From: Bradyrhizobium sp. LTSP849
GTDB taxonomy: Bacteria > Pseudomonadota > Alphaproteobacteria > Rhizobiales > Xanthobacteraceae
Direction of reading: 5' to 3'
Length of the DNA: 64,000 nt
NCBI RefSeq assembly: GCF_000938255.1
Contig: NZ_JYMR01000045.1
Coordinates: 124,001-188,000 of the forward strand
Shown: positions 1 to 7,850 of the stretch, in pieces
Position numbering within the stretch: position 1 is the first letter of the stretch
Layout: every line of letters starts with the position of its first letter
Made by a program: the position numbers and the translations under genes
The notes under the pieces: model-generated
Database searches by the model: none
The model's input: the letters and a program-made list of their open reading frames with translations, nothing else
Told to the model about the DNA's origin: nothing

Positions 1-669
1 GGCACCGCCGTGGTCGGCGAGACCGAGGTGGTGGTCGCGCCCGGCGAGCGCCTGCTGGTCGCCGGCGAATCCGGCACCGGCAAGAGCACCCTGGTGCGCG
101 CTATCGCGGGCCTCTGGCCATGGGGCGGCGGCAGCGTCAATTTCCATCCCGACCGGCGGCTGTTCATGCTGCCGCAGCGGCCCTACGTGCCGTCCGGCAG
201 CTTGCGCCGTGCGGTCGCCTATCCCGGTGCCGAAGATGACTGGACCGTGGAAGAGATCGGCGAGGCCCTGCACAAGGTCGGCCTCGACCATCTCAAGGAG
301 AAGATCGCGGAGGAAGCGCCGTGGGATCAGACCCTGTCCGGCGGTGAGAAGCAGCGCCTCGCCTTTGCGCGGCTGTTGCTGCACAACCCCGACATCGTCG
401 TGCTCGATGAAGCGACCTCGGCGCTCGACGAGAAGAGCCAGGACAAGATGATGAAGATGGTCACCGACGAGCTGCCGAAGGCAACCATCGTCAGCGTCGC
501 GCATCGCGTCGAGCTGGAGGCCTTCCACAGCCGCAAGATCGTGCTGGAGCGCCGCAAGGGCGGCGCAAAACTCGTCAGCGACATCGACCTGATCCCGCGC
601 AAGGGCAAGCGCAAGCTGCTCGGCCGCTTCCTGCGCCAGCGCAGGCCGACGCCGAAGAAGGCGGCGTGA
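1..669 (+). CDS. ABC transporter ATP-binding/permease protein, C-terminal part (SbmA/BacA/YddA-like)
   Basis: The reading frame is open from base 1, so the 5' part of the gene, expected to hold the transmembrane domain, lies outside the window. The 222 visible residues form one nucleotide-binding domain: Walker A GESGTGKST at about residues 22-30, signature LSGGEKQR, Walker B ending VVLDEATSALDE and switch His in SVAHR. The direct 'GLWPWGGG' insert after Walker A and the short basic tail resemble the inner-membrane ABC transporters of the SbmA/BacA-YddA group, but that subfamily call is inference. It powers transport across the inner membrane by ATP hydrolysis. Substrate unknown. A palindromic repeat follows the stop codon directly. 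Confidence 0.85.
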   Translation, partial: GTAVVGETEVVVAPGERLLVAGESGTGKSTLVRAIAGLWPWGGGSVNFHPDRRLFMLPQRPYVPSGSLRRAVAYPGAEDDWTVEEIGEALHKVGLDHLKEKIAEEAPWDQTLSGGEKQRLAFARLLLHNPDIVVLDEATSALDEKSQDKMMKMVTDELPKATIVSVAHRVELEAFHSRKIVLERRKGGAKLVSDIDLIPRKGKRKLLGRFLRQRRPTPKKAA

Positions 670-672
670 CCC

Positions 673-755
673 GTAGCCCGGATGGAGCGAAGCGTAATCC
701 GGGAATCGCGCCACAAATGAAAACCCCGGATTACGCTGCGCTCCATCCGGGCTAC
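673..755. repeat. Intergenic palindrome, family A copy 1
   Basis: The arms start GTAGCCCGGATGGAGCGAAG and end CTCCATCCGGGCTAC, and pair over about 30 bp around an A/T-rich centre. A second copy with the same arms lies at 51219-51301. The element starts 3 bases after the ABC transporter stop and could form a long hairpin in the read-through transcript. Confidence 0.85.
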
Positions 756-795
756 AGGCCTCTCGTGAAGATTGGAGTCCCCGGCAAAACCGGCT

Positions 796-1653
796 ATGCA
801 TGCGCCGCTTGCAACGAGGATCCTTGGCTTGACGCCCGACAACGCCCCATTGTCCGCGCCGTTCGGCGCGTTCGCACCGAACACGGCGCAGGCCGCGATC
901 ATCCGCCTCGCACAACGCTCGGGGCTGAAGCGCGGCGCATTCCGGCCCTGGATGTCGCGGCTGGTCAATCTGCTGCGCGGCGGTCCGGTCGACGTGCAGT
1001 ATCAGGGCGCCTCGTTCCGCTTCTATCACCAGGGCAGCGCGACCGAGCGCGGCGCGCTGTTCAACCCTGACTACAATCTCGACGAGCTCGACTTCCTGCG
1101 CCAGCATACGCAAGCCGGCGGCGTGTTCGTCGATGTCGGCGCCAATGTCGGCACCTTTGCGCTGGTGATGGCACGGCAGGTCGGGCCCGCGGGCAAGGTG
1201 GTCGCGATCGAGCCGCATCCGATGACCTTTGGGCGGCTCTCGTTCAATCAGGCTGCATCGAAAGCGACGCAGGTGCGCCTGGTGCAGGCGGCTGCGGGCG
1301 ACAGCGACGGCGAGCTGATGATCGAGAGCGGCGGCGGCAATCTCGGCGCCACGCATGTCGTGACTGGCGCGGCCAGCGCCGATGCGATCAAGGTGCCTTC
1401 GCTGCGGCTGACACGCATCCTCGACGAGGCCGGCGTCACGCAAGTCGATGCGCTCAAGATCGACGTCGAGGGTTTTGAGGACCGCGTGCTGATCGGCTTC
1501 TTCCGCGATGCGCCGCCCTCTTTGTGGCCGCGCGCGGTTGTCATCGAGCATCTGTCACAAGACGAATGGCGGGACGATTGTATTGCAGACATGGTCGCGC
1601 GCGGCTTTGCGATTGCGCGCAAGACGCGGAGCAATACGTTCCTGTCACGCTGA
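796..1653 (+). CDS. FkbM family methyltransferase
   Basis: A predicted SAM-dependent methyltransferase of 285 residues. The SAM-binding motif I reads FVDVGANVGTFAL, and the later LKIDVEGFEDRVL segment is the typical FkbM-family motif. FkbM enzymes O-methylate sugars or polyketides. The acceptor here is unknown. I chose ATG 796 because the in-frame alternative at 772 is a TTG, but neither has a strong ribosome-binding site. The neighbours are an ABC transporter and a VOC protein, which do not identify the substrate. The C-terminal region ends in a short basic tail. Confidence 0.85.
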   Translation: MHAPLATRILGLTPDNAPLSAPFGAFAPNTAQAAIIRLAQRSGLKRGAFRPWMSRLVNLLRGGPVDVQYQGASFRFYHQGSATERGALFNPDYNLDELDFLRQHTQAGGVFVDVGANVGTFALVMARQVGPAGKVVAIEPHPMTFGRLSFNQAASKATQVRLVQAAAGDSDGELMIESGGGNLGATHVVTGAASADAIKVPSLRLTRILDEAGVTQVDALKIDVEGFEDRVLIGFFRDAPPSLWPRAVVIEHLSQDEWRDDCIADMVARGFAIARKTRSNTFLSR

Positions 1654-1677
1654 CGACGACGAACAACGGAGGTTGCG

Positions 1678-2064
1678 ATGATCGATCATATGGGCTTCTC
1701 CGTCTCCGACTATGAGCGCGCGAAAGCGTTCTACGCCAAGGCGCTGGCGCCGCTCGGCTACAGCCTGATCAAGGAAGTGACGCAAGAGCAGACCGGGCAC
1801 GATCCGGCCGCGGGCTTCGGCGCCGACGGCAAGCCGGATTTCTGGATCGGCGGCGAAGGCGCGCTCAATAAGCCGGTGCATGTCGCGATCCTGGCGAAGG
1901 ACCGCGCCACAGTCGACGCCTTCTACAAGGCGGCGATGGCAGCCGGCGGACGCGACAACGGACCACCCGGCATCCGCGCGCATTATCATTCGAACTATTA
2001 CGGCGCGTTCGTGCTCGACCCTGATGGACACAACATCGAAGCCGTCTGCCACGCGCCCGAATAA
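1678..2064 (+). CDS. VOC family protein (glyoxalase/bleomycin-resistance fold)
   Basis: A 128-residue single-domain protein starting MIDHMGFSVSDYERAKAFY, the classic N-terminal beta-alpha-beta module of vicinal oxygen chelate proteins. The C-terminal YGAFVLDPDGHNIEAVCH carries the usual Asp-Pro-Asp-Gly-His and Glu metal-site pattern. Such proteins bind a divalent metal and act as lyases, isomerases or dioxygenases on small molecules, and the exact reaction cannot be read here. A good ribosome-binding site (GGAGG) lies just before ATG 1678. The gene follows the FkbM gene by 24 bases and may be co-transcribed with it. Confidence 0.88.
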   Translation: MIDHMGFSVSDYERAKAFYAKALAPLGYSLIKEVTQEQTGHDPAAGFGADGKPDFWIGGEGALNKPVHVAILAKDRATVDAFYKAAMAAGGRDNGPPGIRAHYHSNYYGAFVLDPDGHNIEAVCHAPE

Positions 2065-2130
2065 GACGGCGACGCGAGACGGAACATCGGCGCGGCATCA
2101 TCGTTGTCGTTCTCCCGACAACTGATCTCG

Positions 2131-2454
2131 ATGATGCCGATGCCGATCGAACCGCCCGAGATACCGCCGTCGACACCCGGCACGCCCACCGAACCGCCGC
2201 CCGGAATTCCGCCGGGCAATCCGCAGCCTGAAATTGCGCCGCCGGTGCGCGAGCCCGGCGAATCACCACGGCCCGACGAATTGCCGGGCCATATGCCTGA
2301 AGAGATTCCATCGCGAGGCCCGACTGGTCCTCTCACACCGAATCCAGCGACGGATGCCAATTCGCCGCAGGATCACACATCGGGCGAAGCATCACATGTG
2401 AGGCGATTGCAACCTGCCTCTGAATGCGCAATGAACGTCGCCAGCGTGACGTGA
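2131..2454 (+). CDS. Small proline-rich hypothetical protein
   Basis: About 107 residues, almost a quarter proline in the first 75, with repeated PPGIPPGNP and EPGESPRPDELPG-like segments and several Glu/Asp. No signal peptide, membrane segment or catalytic motif is visible. Similar short Pro-rich proteins are, from memory, common in Bradyrhizobium, which favours the plus strand over the overlapping Gly-rich minus-strand frame. The start is uncertain: ATGs stand at 2131, 2134 and 2140, and the frame is open from 2104. The last about 30 residues are less biased and may not be conserved. Function unknown. Confidence 0.5.
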   Translation: MMPMPIEPPEIPPSTPGTPTEPPPGIPPGNPQPEIAPPVREPGESPRPDELPGHMPEEIPSRGPTGPLTPNPATDANSPQDHTSGEASHVRRLQPASECAMNVASVT

Positions 2455-2568
2455 TTTGCGTGCAGAAATAAATCGGGCCGCGACCTCTTCGCCCGCCACA
2501 ATGCGGCCCAACGCGTAGCTGTTGATCCCAACACTTCGTCAAAGAACCTTCCGGGGAAGTTCATCACC

Positions 2569-4560
2569 ATGACCAATCTTCGTTTCGTGCTGCTCGCCAC
2601 GACGGCTCTGACCGCGATGCAATTCGCAAGCTCCGCATCACATGCGCAAAGCGCGCCGCTCGTGGTCGCGCAGGCCCAGCCAGAGACGGGCCCTGACGGA
2701 AAACCGAAACAGCCTCCGAAGGAAGCGCCAAAGGCACCGCCGCCGGCCGCGCGCCCGGCAGCGCCGCCTCCGCCGCCGCCTGCGGCTCCCGCCCGCCCGA
2801 CCGCACCGCCGCCGACGGCAGCACCGCCGCATCCGCCCGCCGCGCCCCCGCCGGCTGCCGCGCCGGCACGTCCGACGCCACCGCCGCCGCCGGCTCCGAC
2901 TCATCAGGCACCTCCGCCGCCTCCGCCATCACCTGCTGCGCCCAAGGCACCGACGCCGCCTCCGGCCGCGGCCCCGCAGCAGCACGCGCCGACGCCGCCA
3001 CCCGCGGCACCAGCACGTCCCGCCACCACGCCGACGCCTCCGCCGCCCGCAGCCGCGCCTCCTGCAGCGGCCCCTGCGGCGCGACCTCTCCCGACGGCAC
3101 CAGCCCCGACGGCAACGCCCGCTCCGACGCCTGCGGCTCCCGCAGCTCGCCCGGCGACACCTGCTGCCCCGACCGCCACACCAGCGGCGCCCGGCAGCAC
3201 GCCTGGCGCTCCGCCGCCTGGACGTCCCGGCGCTGCTCCTCCGGCTGCTGGATCGCCCGCTCCCGGCGCAACCCCAGCTCCTGGTGGCGCGATGACACCG
3301 CCTCCCGGACGTCAGGGTGGCACGCCGCCCGCGGGCGCGCCCGCTGCTGCTGGAGCACCTCCTGCGGGCACACCGCCTGCGGCACCGCAGGCTGGCGTCC
3401 CGGCCCGACCACCCGCACCGCCTGCCGGCGCCGCAGCGCCATCGGTCGTCCCCGGTTCGGCGGCGGCCGCGGTTCCGGCCAACAGGGCGCAGAACGCCCC
3501 GCCGACAGTCAGTTCGGCCTTCCGCGCCGCGCCTACGACCACCACGCCGCTGCCGCCACCGCCGCGCCCGCAGCAGCGTGACCTGACGCCGATTGCGATC
3601 GGCGCAGGCGTCGTCGCCGGTGTCGTGATCGGCGCCACCATCGCCGACATGCACAACCAGCGCCGCGAGGTCGTCGAGGGCGGCCGCACCGTCTACACCG
3701 AGCCGGACCGCATCATCATCCGCGATCCGGGCGGACAGGCCTATGTCCGCGGCAACGATCTCTATCGCTTCCGCTATGGCGCCCGCGACATCCGCACCGA
3801 CACCGTCGGCGGCGAAACCCGCACCGTCGTGATCCGTCCTGACGGGAGTCAAATCATCACAGTGGTCGGTGCGGACGGATCGCTGCTGCGCCGAATCCGC
3901 CGGGACCCCCGCGGGCAGGAGCTCGTCATCATCGACAACAGCTATCGCGATCCGCGCGCGGTCGGCGGCTTCTATGTCGACGTGCCGCCGCCGGTGGTCA
4001 ACATCCCCTATGATCGCTACATCGTCGACGCCGAGGAGGCTTCGCCGCAGGTGATCTACGAGACGATGGCAGCGCCGCCCGTGCAACGAATCGACCGGCG
4101 CTACTCGCTCGACGAGATCCGCTACAGCCCCAACGTTCGCATGCAGATGCCGAGCATCGACGTCAACACGATCACCTTCGAGCTGGGATCGTGGACCATC
4201 CCGCCGGACCAGGCTGCGCGGCTGCAGGCGATCGCCGACGGCCTCAACCAGGCGATCCAGCGCAACCCACGCGAGGTGTTCCTGATCGAGGGCCACACCG
4301 ACGCGACCGGCAACGACGTCGACAATCTGTCACTGTCGGACCGCCGCGCGCAGTCCGCGGCCGAATTGCTGACGCAGCAGTTCAATGTGCCCGCTGAGAA
4401 CCTGACGTCGCAGGGTTACGGCGAGCAGTATCTGAAGGAGCAGACGCAAGGACCGAGCCGGATCAACCGGCGCGTCACCGTGCGCCGCATCACGCCGCTG
4501 CTCAACGGCGGCCAGGCCTCGCTGCCGCCGCCCCCGCCCGGCACCACGCCGCCGCGCTGA
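2569..4560 (+). CDS. OmpA family protein with a long Pro/Ala-rich region
   Basis: A 663-residue envelope protein. Residues 1-27 are a signal peptide ending SASHAQ. Residues 30-330 are a very low-complexity Pro/Ala/Thr region. A hydrophobic Gly/Ala/Val stretch at about 341-361 may insert in or pack against a membrane. A middle domain rich in Tyr, Arg and Val follows, and the C-terminal OmpA-like peptidoglycan-binding domain begins near residue 525, with IEGHTDATGND near 570 and a final RRVTVRRI. The likely role is tethering the outer envelope to peptidoglycan, with the Pro-rich part spanning the periplasm. A strong bidirectional terminator follows the stop. Confidence 0.88.
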   Translation: MTNLRFVLLATTALTAMQFASSASHAQSAPLVVAQAQPETGPDGKPKQPPKEAPKAPPPAARPAAPPPPPPAAPARPTAPPPTAAPPHPPAAPPPAAAPARPTPPPPPAPTHQAPPPPPPSPAAPKAPTPPPAAAPQQHAPTPPPAAPARPATTPTPPPPAAAPPAAAPAARPLPTAPAPTATPAPTPAAPAARPATPAAPTATPAAPGSTPGAPPPGRPGAAPPAAGSPAPGATPAPGGAMTPPPGRQGGTPPAGAPAAAGAPPAGTPPAAPQAGVPARPPAPPAGAAAPSVVPGSAAAAVPANRAQNAPPTVSSAFRAAPTTTTPLPPPPRPQQRDLTPIAIGAGVVAGVVIGATIADMHNQRREVVEGGRTVYTEPDRIIIRDPGGQAYVRGNDLYRFRYGARDIRTDTVGGETRTVVIRPDGSQIITVVGADGSLLRRIRRDPRGQELVIIDNSYRDPRAVGGFYVDVPPPVVNIPYDRYIVDAEEASPQVIYETMAAPPVQRIDRRYSLDEIRYSPNVRMQMPSIDVNTITFELGSWTIPPDQAARLQAIADGLNQAIQRNPREVFLIEGHTDATGNDVDNLSLSDRRAQSAAELLTQQFNVPAENLTSQGYGEQYLKEQTQGPSRINRRVTVRRITPLLNGGQASLPPPPPGTTPPR

Positions 4561-4578
4561 GGCGAAGTCCACAAATGC

Positions 4579-4609
4579 AAAATGGCCGGGAGCGATCCCG
4601 GCCATTTTT
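4579..4609. terminator. Bidirectional Rho-independent terminator
   Basis: A perfect stem of AAATGGCCGGGA pairing with TCCCGGCCATTT around a GCGA loop, with a T run on the plus side and an A run before the stem. It ends the OmpA-family transcript and could also stop minus-strand transcription leaving argG. Confidence 0.85.
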
Positions 4610-4652
4610 GTTTGAGGCGATTGCACGCGAGGCGGCGACACGGCGCGAACTC

Positions 4653-4774
4653 GTAGGGTGGGCAAAGGCGCGTTTGCGCCGTGCCCACCATCACTGCCGT
4701 CGTAGAAAGATGGTGGGCACGCTTCCGCCTTCGCTCTTCGAGCTACGGCGGACAAGTCGCTTTGCCCACCCTAC
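4653..4774. repeat. Intergenic palindrome, family B copy 1
   Basis: The outer arms are GTAGGGTGGGCAAAG and CTTTGCCCACCCTAC. The inner arms, GTGCCCACCA and TGGTGGGCAC, are 20 bases apart. The element lies between the converging OmpA-family gene and argG. A shorter relative is at 22214-22302. Confidence 0.85.
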
Positions 4775-4778
4775 GGCA

Positions 4779-6116
4779 CTAGTCCTTGTCGTTCTCGAGC
4801 TTGAAAATCTGCGAGCCTTCGCTGCCCGACAGCAAGCCCGTATCCGTGTAGAGCTTCAGCTTGGTGCGCGTGTCGGCGATGTCGAGGTTGCGCATGGTGA
4901 GCTGGCCGATGCGGTCGGCCGGCGTGAAGGCGGCGTCCTCCACCTTCTCCATGCTGAGCCGCTCCGGCGCATAGGTGAGGTTGGGGCTTTCCGTGTTCAG
5001 CAGCGAATAATCGTTGCCACGGCGCAGCTCCAGCGTGACCTCGCCGGTGACGGCCCGCGCGACCCAGCGCTGCGCGGTCTCGCGCAGCATCAAGGCCTGT
5101 GAGTCGAACCAGCGACCCTGGTACAGCAGGCGCCCGAGGCGCATGCCGCTGATGCGGTACTGCTCGATGGTGTCTTCGTTATGAATGCCGGTGATGAGGC
5201 GCTCATAGGCAATGTGCAGCAGCGCCATGCCGGGCGCCTCGTAGATGCCGCGGCTCTTGGCCTCGATGATGCGGTTCTCGATCTGGTCGCTCATGCCGAG
5301 GCCGTGGCGGCCACCGATGGCGTTGGCCTCGAGGAACAGCGCGACGGGATCGGCGAAGGTCTGGCCGTTCAGCGCCGTGGGCTGGCCTTCCTCGAAGCGC
5401 ACCACGACTTTCTCGGCCTTGACGTTGCAGTCGTCGCGCCAGAACGGCACGCCCATGATCGGGTTGACGATCTTGATGCCGCTGTCGAGGCTCTCGAGGT
5501 CCTTGGCCTCGTGGGTGGCACCGAGCAGGTTGCTGTCTGTCGAGTACGCCTTCTCGGCGCTCATCTTGTAGGCAAAGCCCTGGGCAGTCATGAACGCCGA
5601 CATTTCAGCGCGGCCGCCGAGCTCGTCGATGAACTGCTGATCGAGCCAGGGCTTGTAGATGCGCAGGCCCGGATTGGTCAAAAGGCCGTAGCGGTAGAAG
5701 CGCTCGATGTCGTTGCCCTTGAATGTCGAGCCGTCGCCCCAGATGTTGACGCCGTCCTCCTTCATGGCCGCAACCAGCATCGTGCCGGTGACGGCGCGCC
5801 CCAATGGCGTGGTGTTGAAATAGGTGATGCCGCCGGTCGAGATGTGGAAGGCGCCGGACTGGATCGCCGCGATACCTTCATGGACCAGTTGCGTGCGGCA
5901 ATCGACGAGCACCGCTTTCTCCGCGCCAAACTCCATCGCCTTGCGCGGGATCTCGTTGTAGTCGGCTTCGTCCGGCTGGCCGAGATTGGCGGTATAGGCG
6001 TAGCAACGCGCGCCCTTCTGCTTCATCCAGAGCAGCGCCGCGCTGGTGTCGAGGCCGCCGGAAAAAGCGATGCCGACTTTCTCACCCTTGGGCAGGCTTT
6101 TCAGGATCGTGGTCAT
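4779..6116 (-). CDS. argG: Argininosuccinate synthase
   Basis: A 445-residue enzyme of the longer, E. coli-type ArgG group. It joins citrulline and aspartate with ATP to make argininosuccinate, the penultimate step of arginine synthesis, in the cytoplasm. The ATP-binding PP-loop SGGLDTS is at residues 19-25. The GGRAEMSAFMTAQGF and SMEKVEDAAFTPADRIGQLTMRN segments fit the family. It begins at ATG 6116 and stands alone: the upstream PAP2 gene is 105 bases away and the downstream side is a terminator and palindrome. Confidence 0.96.
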   Translation of the reverse strand: MTTILKSLPKGEKVGIAFSGGLDTSAALLWMKQKGARCYAYTANLGQPDEADYNEIPRKAMEFGAEKAVLVDCRTQLVHEGIAAIQSGAFHISTGGITYFNTTPLGRAVTGTMLVAAMKEDGVNIWGDGSTFKGNDIERFYRYGLLTNPGLRIYKPWLDQQFIDELGGRAEMSAFMTAQGFAYKMSAEKAYSTDSNLLGATHEAKDLESLDSGIKIVNPIMGVPFWRDDCNVKAEKVVVRFEEGQPTALNGQTFADPVALFLEANAIGGRHGLGMSDQIENRIIEAKSRGIYEAPGMALLHIAYERLITGIHNEDTIEQYRISGMRLGRLLYQGRWFDSQALMLRETAQRWVARAVTGEVTLELRRGNDYSLLNTESPNLTYAPERLSMEKVEDAAFTPADRIGQLTMRNLDIADTRTKLKLYTDTGLLSGSEGSQIFKLENDKD

Positions 6117-6221
6117 GGGGCTTCCAATCGGGTCTCAAGGGGCGGATGGCGGGTGTGGTTTGACCGCGCGAATATCAAATTTTGAGAGCCGGGGCACGCG
6201 TTTAATGGCGCCCCGGCAGAC

Positions 6222-6998
6222 TCACACGGATGGCGCGGCGCCTGTTTTGCCACCGAACAGGCGCTGGCGGAGCCGGTAAGCGGGCCAGTTCAGCCGGGTC
6301 AGGGCGGCATCGACCGCCTCGTCCGAGAAGCGGGTCCGCGGCCAGCGGTAAATCAGCGCGTAGGCAAACCAGATTACGATGAAGGTGACGAGGCCGGCGA
6401 TCGAGACATCGGTGAAGAAGTGTCCGCCAAAGGCCATGCGGAGCCCGCTGGTCACCAGACCAAAGACAACCGCGCCGGCATAGGCGAGCGGCCGCCATGC
6501 CGGCGGGGCCAGCGCGGCCGGCGCCAGCGTCCAGAACGCGGTCGCGCCCTCGCCGGAGAAGAACGAGCAGTTGCGCGCGCAATCGCCGCGCGGATCCCAC
6601 CACGGCACGAATTGCTGATCACCGGCGAACTCTGTCACCACCACCGGCCGTGGTCGGCCCCAATAGGTCTTGAAGGTGAGATTGGTGAGAATGCCGGCCG
6701 ACATGATGATCGTGACAAGCAGGAACACGATCGCGCGCCCCGACACCATCAGCGGCCGGTCGGGCCGGATCATCTTGACCACGAGCGCGATCAGCGGAGG
6801 CAGCACGAATGCCCAGGCAACCCACATTGCCGCGTCACGCGCAACACCGGCCCAGCCGATCAACTTGAGCGGAAACGTCTTCGTATCGGGGTCGAAGAAC
6901 AGCGCGGCAAGTTTTAGATCGAGTTCGGGATAGAGGCCGAAGACGACGCCGATCACGAGCCACAGCGCCAGGGCGATGAAGAGTCCAGTACGGTTCAT
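6222..6998 (-). CDS. PAP2-family membrane phosphatase (possibly lipid A phosphatase-like)
   Basis: A 258-residue polytopic protein starting MNRTGLFIALALWL. Three phosphatase motifs are visible: KTYWGRPRP (KX6RP type), NCSFFSGEGATAF (in place of PSGH) and SGLRMAFGGHFFTDV (RX5HX3D). The active site faces the periplasm in this family, and substrates are lipid phosphates. The SGEG form of motif 2 is, as I recall, typical of the rhizobial LpxE-like lipid A or phosphatidylglycerophosphate phosphatases, but the substrate is not proven. Start ATG 6998 was chosen because the upstream in-frame extension is not membrane-like. Confidence 0.85.
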   Translation of the reverse strand: MNRTGLFIALALWLVIGVVFGLYPELDLKLAALFFDPDTKTFPLKLIGWAGVARDAAMWVAWAFVLPPLIALVVKMIRPDRPLMVSGRAIVFLLVTIIMSAGILTNLTFKTYWGRPRPVVVTEFAGDQQFVPWWDPRGDCARNCSFFSGEGATAFWTLAPAALAPPAWRPLAYAGAVVFGLVTSGLRMAFGGHFFTDVSIAGLVTFIVIWFAYALIYRWPRTRFSDEAVDAALTRLNWPAYRLRQRLFGGKTGAAPSV

Positions 6999-7102
6999 GG
7001 CGCGCGGTTTAGCGGAGGCGGGGAGAGATGAAAACCCCGGAATCGGTCGCGGCTGGCGCGGCAAGCCATAACGAAATTGTCAAAGCACGATGCCTCCACA
7101 AC

Positions 7103-7188
7103 GTCGTCCCGGCGAAGGCCGGGACCGATAGCCACAGGGAGACGTTTGGCGAAGACTCGTCATGGGTCCCGGCCTTCGCCGGGACGAC
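7103..7188. repeat. Intergenic palindrome, family D copy 1
   Basis: The arms are GTCGTCCCGGCGAAGGCCGG and CCGGCCTTCGCCGGGACGAC with about 45 bases between. The same arms occur at 33801-33861, 39953-40091 and 61703-61819. This copy lies between the PAP2 start and the downstream end of the next minus-strand gene. Confidence 0.9.
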
Positions 7189-7228
7189 ACTGAGTATGTG
7201 GTCTTTGCTCCAGAGCAGCCGCGTACCG

Positions 7229-7723
7229 TCACGGCGCATCGGGCCGCGACTGCAATGGCAGCGGCGGGGGTGGATTGCGCGGGGGCGGCGGATTGCGCCA
7301 GGCGCCGGCGTTGCGGCCGGCGATCAGCCAATAGACCACCCCGGCGACGATGCCCGCACCGGTCATGATCTCGAGGTGACGCCGCACGATGCCTTCGAAT
7401 TGCAGCGTATCGGAGTGAAAGGGAACGAGGCCGAGATAGCAGGCCAGCCCGACCAAGCCGCCGGCGACGGCATAAGCCAGCGCGCTGCGGATGTAGAGCG
7501 CTTCAGTGATCGCGACGATCACCGCCGCCGGCACCAGCGCAAAGCCGGAGACGAAGATGAAGCCGAAACCAAGCAGGATATCGATCGTGCCCTGATCGAC
7601 GGGGCCGGCGCCGAGATCGGAGAATTCCGGAAACAGCAGCGCGCCGACCACGATGATGCCGCCGACGAAGCAGGCGGCGAGGAAGCCGATGAAGATGACG
7701 ACGAGGCGGCCGATCAGGGACAT
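7229..7723 (-). CDS. Hypothetical four-span membrane protein with Pro-rich tail
   Basis: A 164-residue protein starting MSLIGRLVVIFIGF. About four hydrophobic segments are visible (roughly 5-28, 45-72, 75-97 and 115-132), followed by a cytosolic or periplasmic tail rich in Pro and Arg (RNPPPPRNPPPP). No enzyme motif is recognisable. ATG 7723 was chosen over a longer frame because the extra residues come from the neighbouring palindrome. It lies in tandem after rlmN, separated by a palindrome. Function unknown. Confidence 0.65.
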   Translation of the reverse strand: MSLIGRLVVIFIGFLAACFVGGIIVVGALLFPEFSDLGAGPVDQGTIDILLGFGFIFVSGFALVPAAVIVAITEALYIRSALAYAVAGGLVGLACYLGLVPFHSDTLQFEGIVRRHLEIMTGAGIVAGVVYWLIAGRNAGAWRNPPPPRNPPPPLPLQSRPDAP

Positions 7724-7743
7724 GACGGGAAAGCCAGCTTCGC

Positions 7744-7823
7744 CGTCATTGCGAACGCAGCGAAGCAATCCAGACTGTCTCTGCGGAAAGACTCTGGATT
7801 GCTTCGCTTCGCTCGCAATGACG
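7744..7823. repeat. Intergenic palindrome, family C copy 1
   Basis: Arms CGTCATTGCGAACGCAGCGA and TCGCTTCGCTCGCAATGACG, with inner AAGCAATCCAGA and TCTGGATTGCTT. It sits between rlmN and the small membrane protein gene. A larger relative is at 10851-10977, and a half copy with only the second arm lies near 23663-23685. Confidence 0.85.
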
Positions 7824-7850
7824 AGGATGCGACAGCGCGGGCACGCATCG

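Noticed and set aside
666..1070. Plus-strand frame starting in the family A palindrome
   Set aside because: It overlaps the FkbM methyltransferase in another frame and has no domain.
1998..2360. Gly-rich minus-strand frame opposite the small Pro-rich gene
   Set aside because: It starts inside the VOC gene's antisense and has no start signal. The plus-strand frame resembles known short Pro-rich rhizobial proteins.
2929..4296. Long minus-strand frame opposite the OmpA-family gene, Arg/Gly-rich
   Set aside because: The composition is the complement of the Pro/Ala-rich codons of the plus strand. No family motif is present, and the plus strand has a signal peptide and an OmpA domain.
5181..6185. 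Plus-strand frame of about 334 codons across argG
   Set aside because: It lies wholly on the antisense of a full-length argG with all motifs, and shows no recognisable domain.
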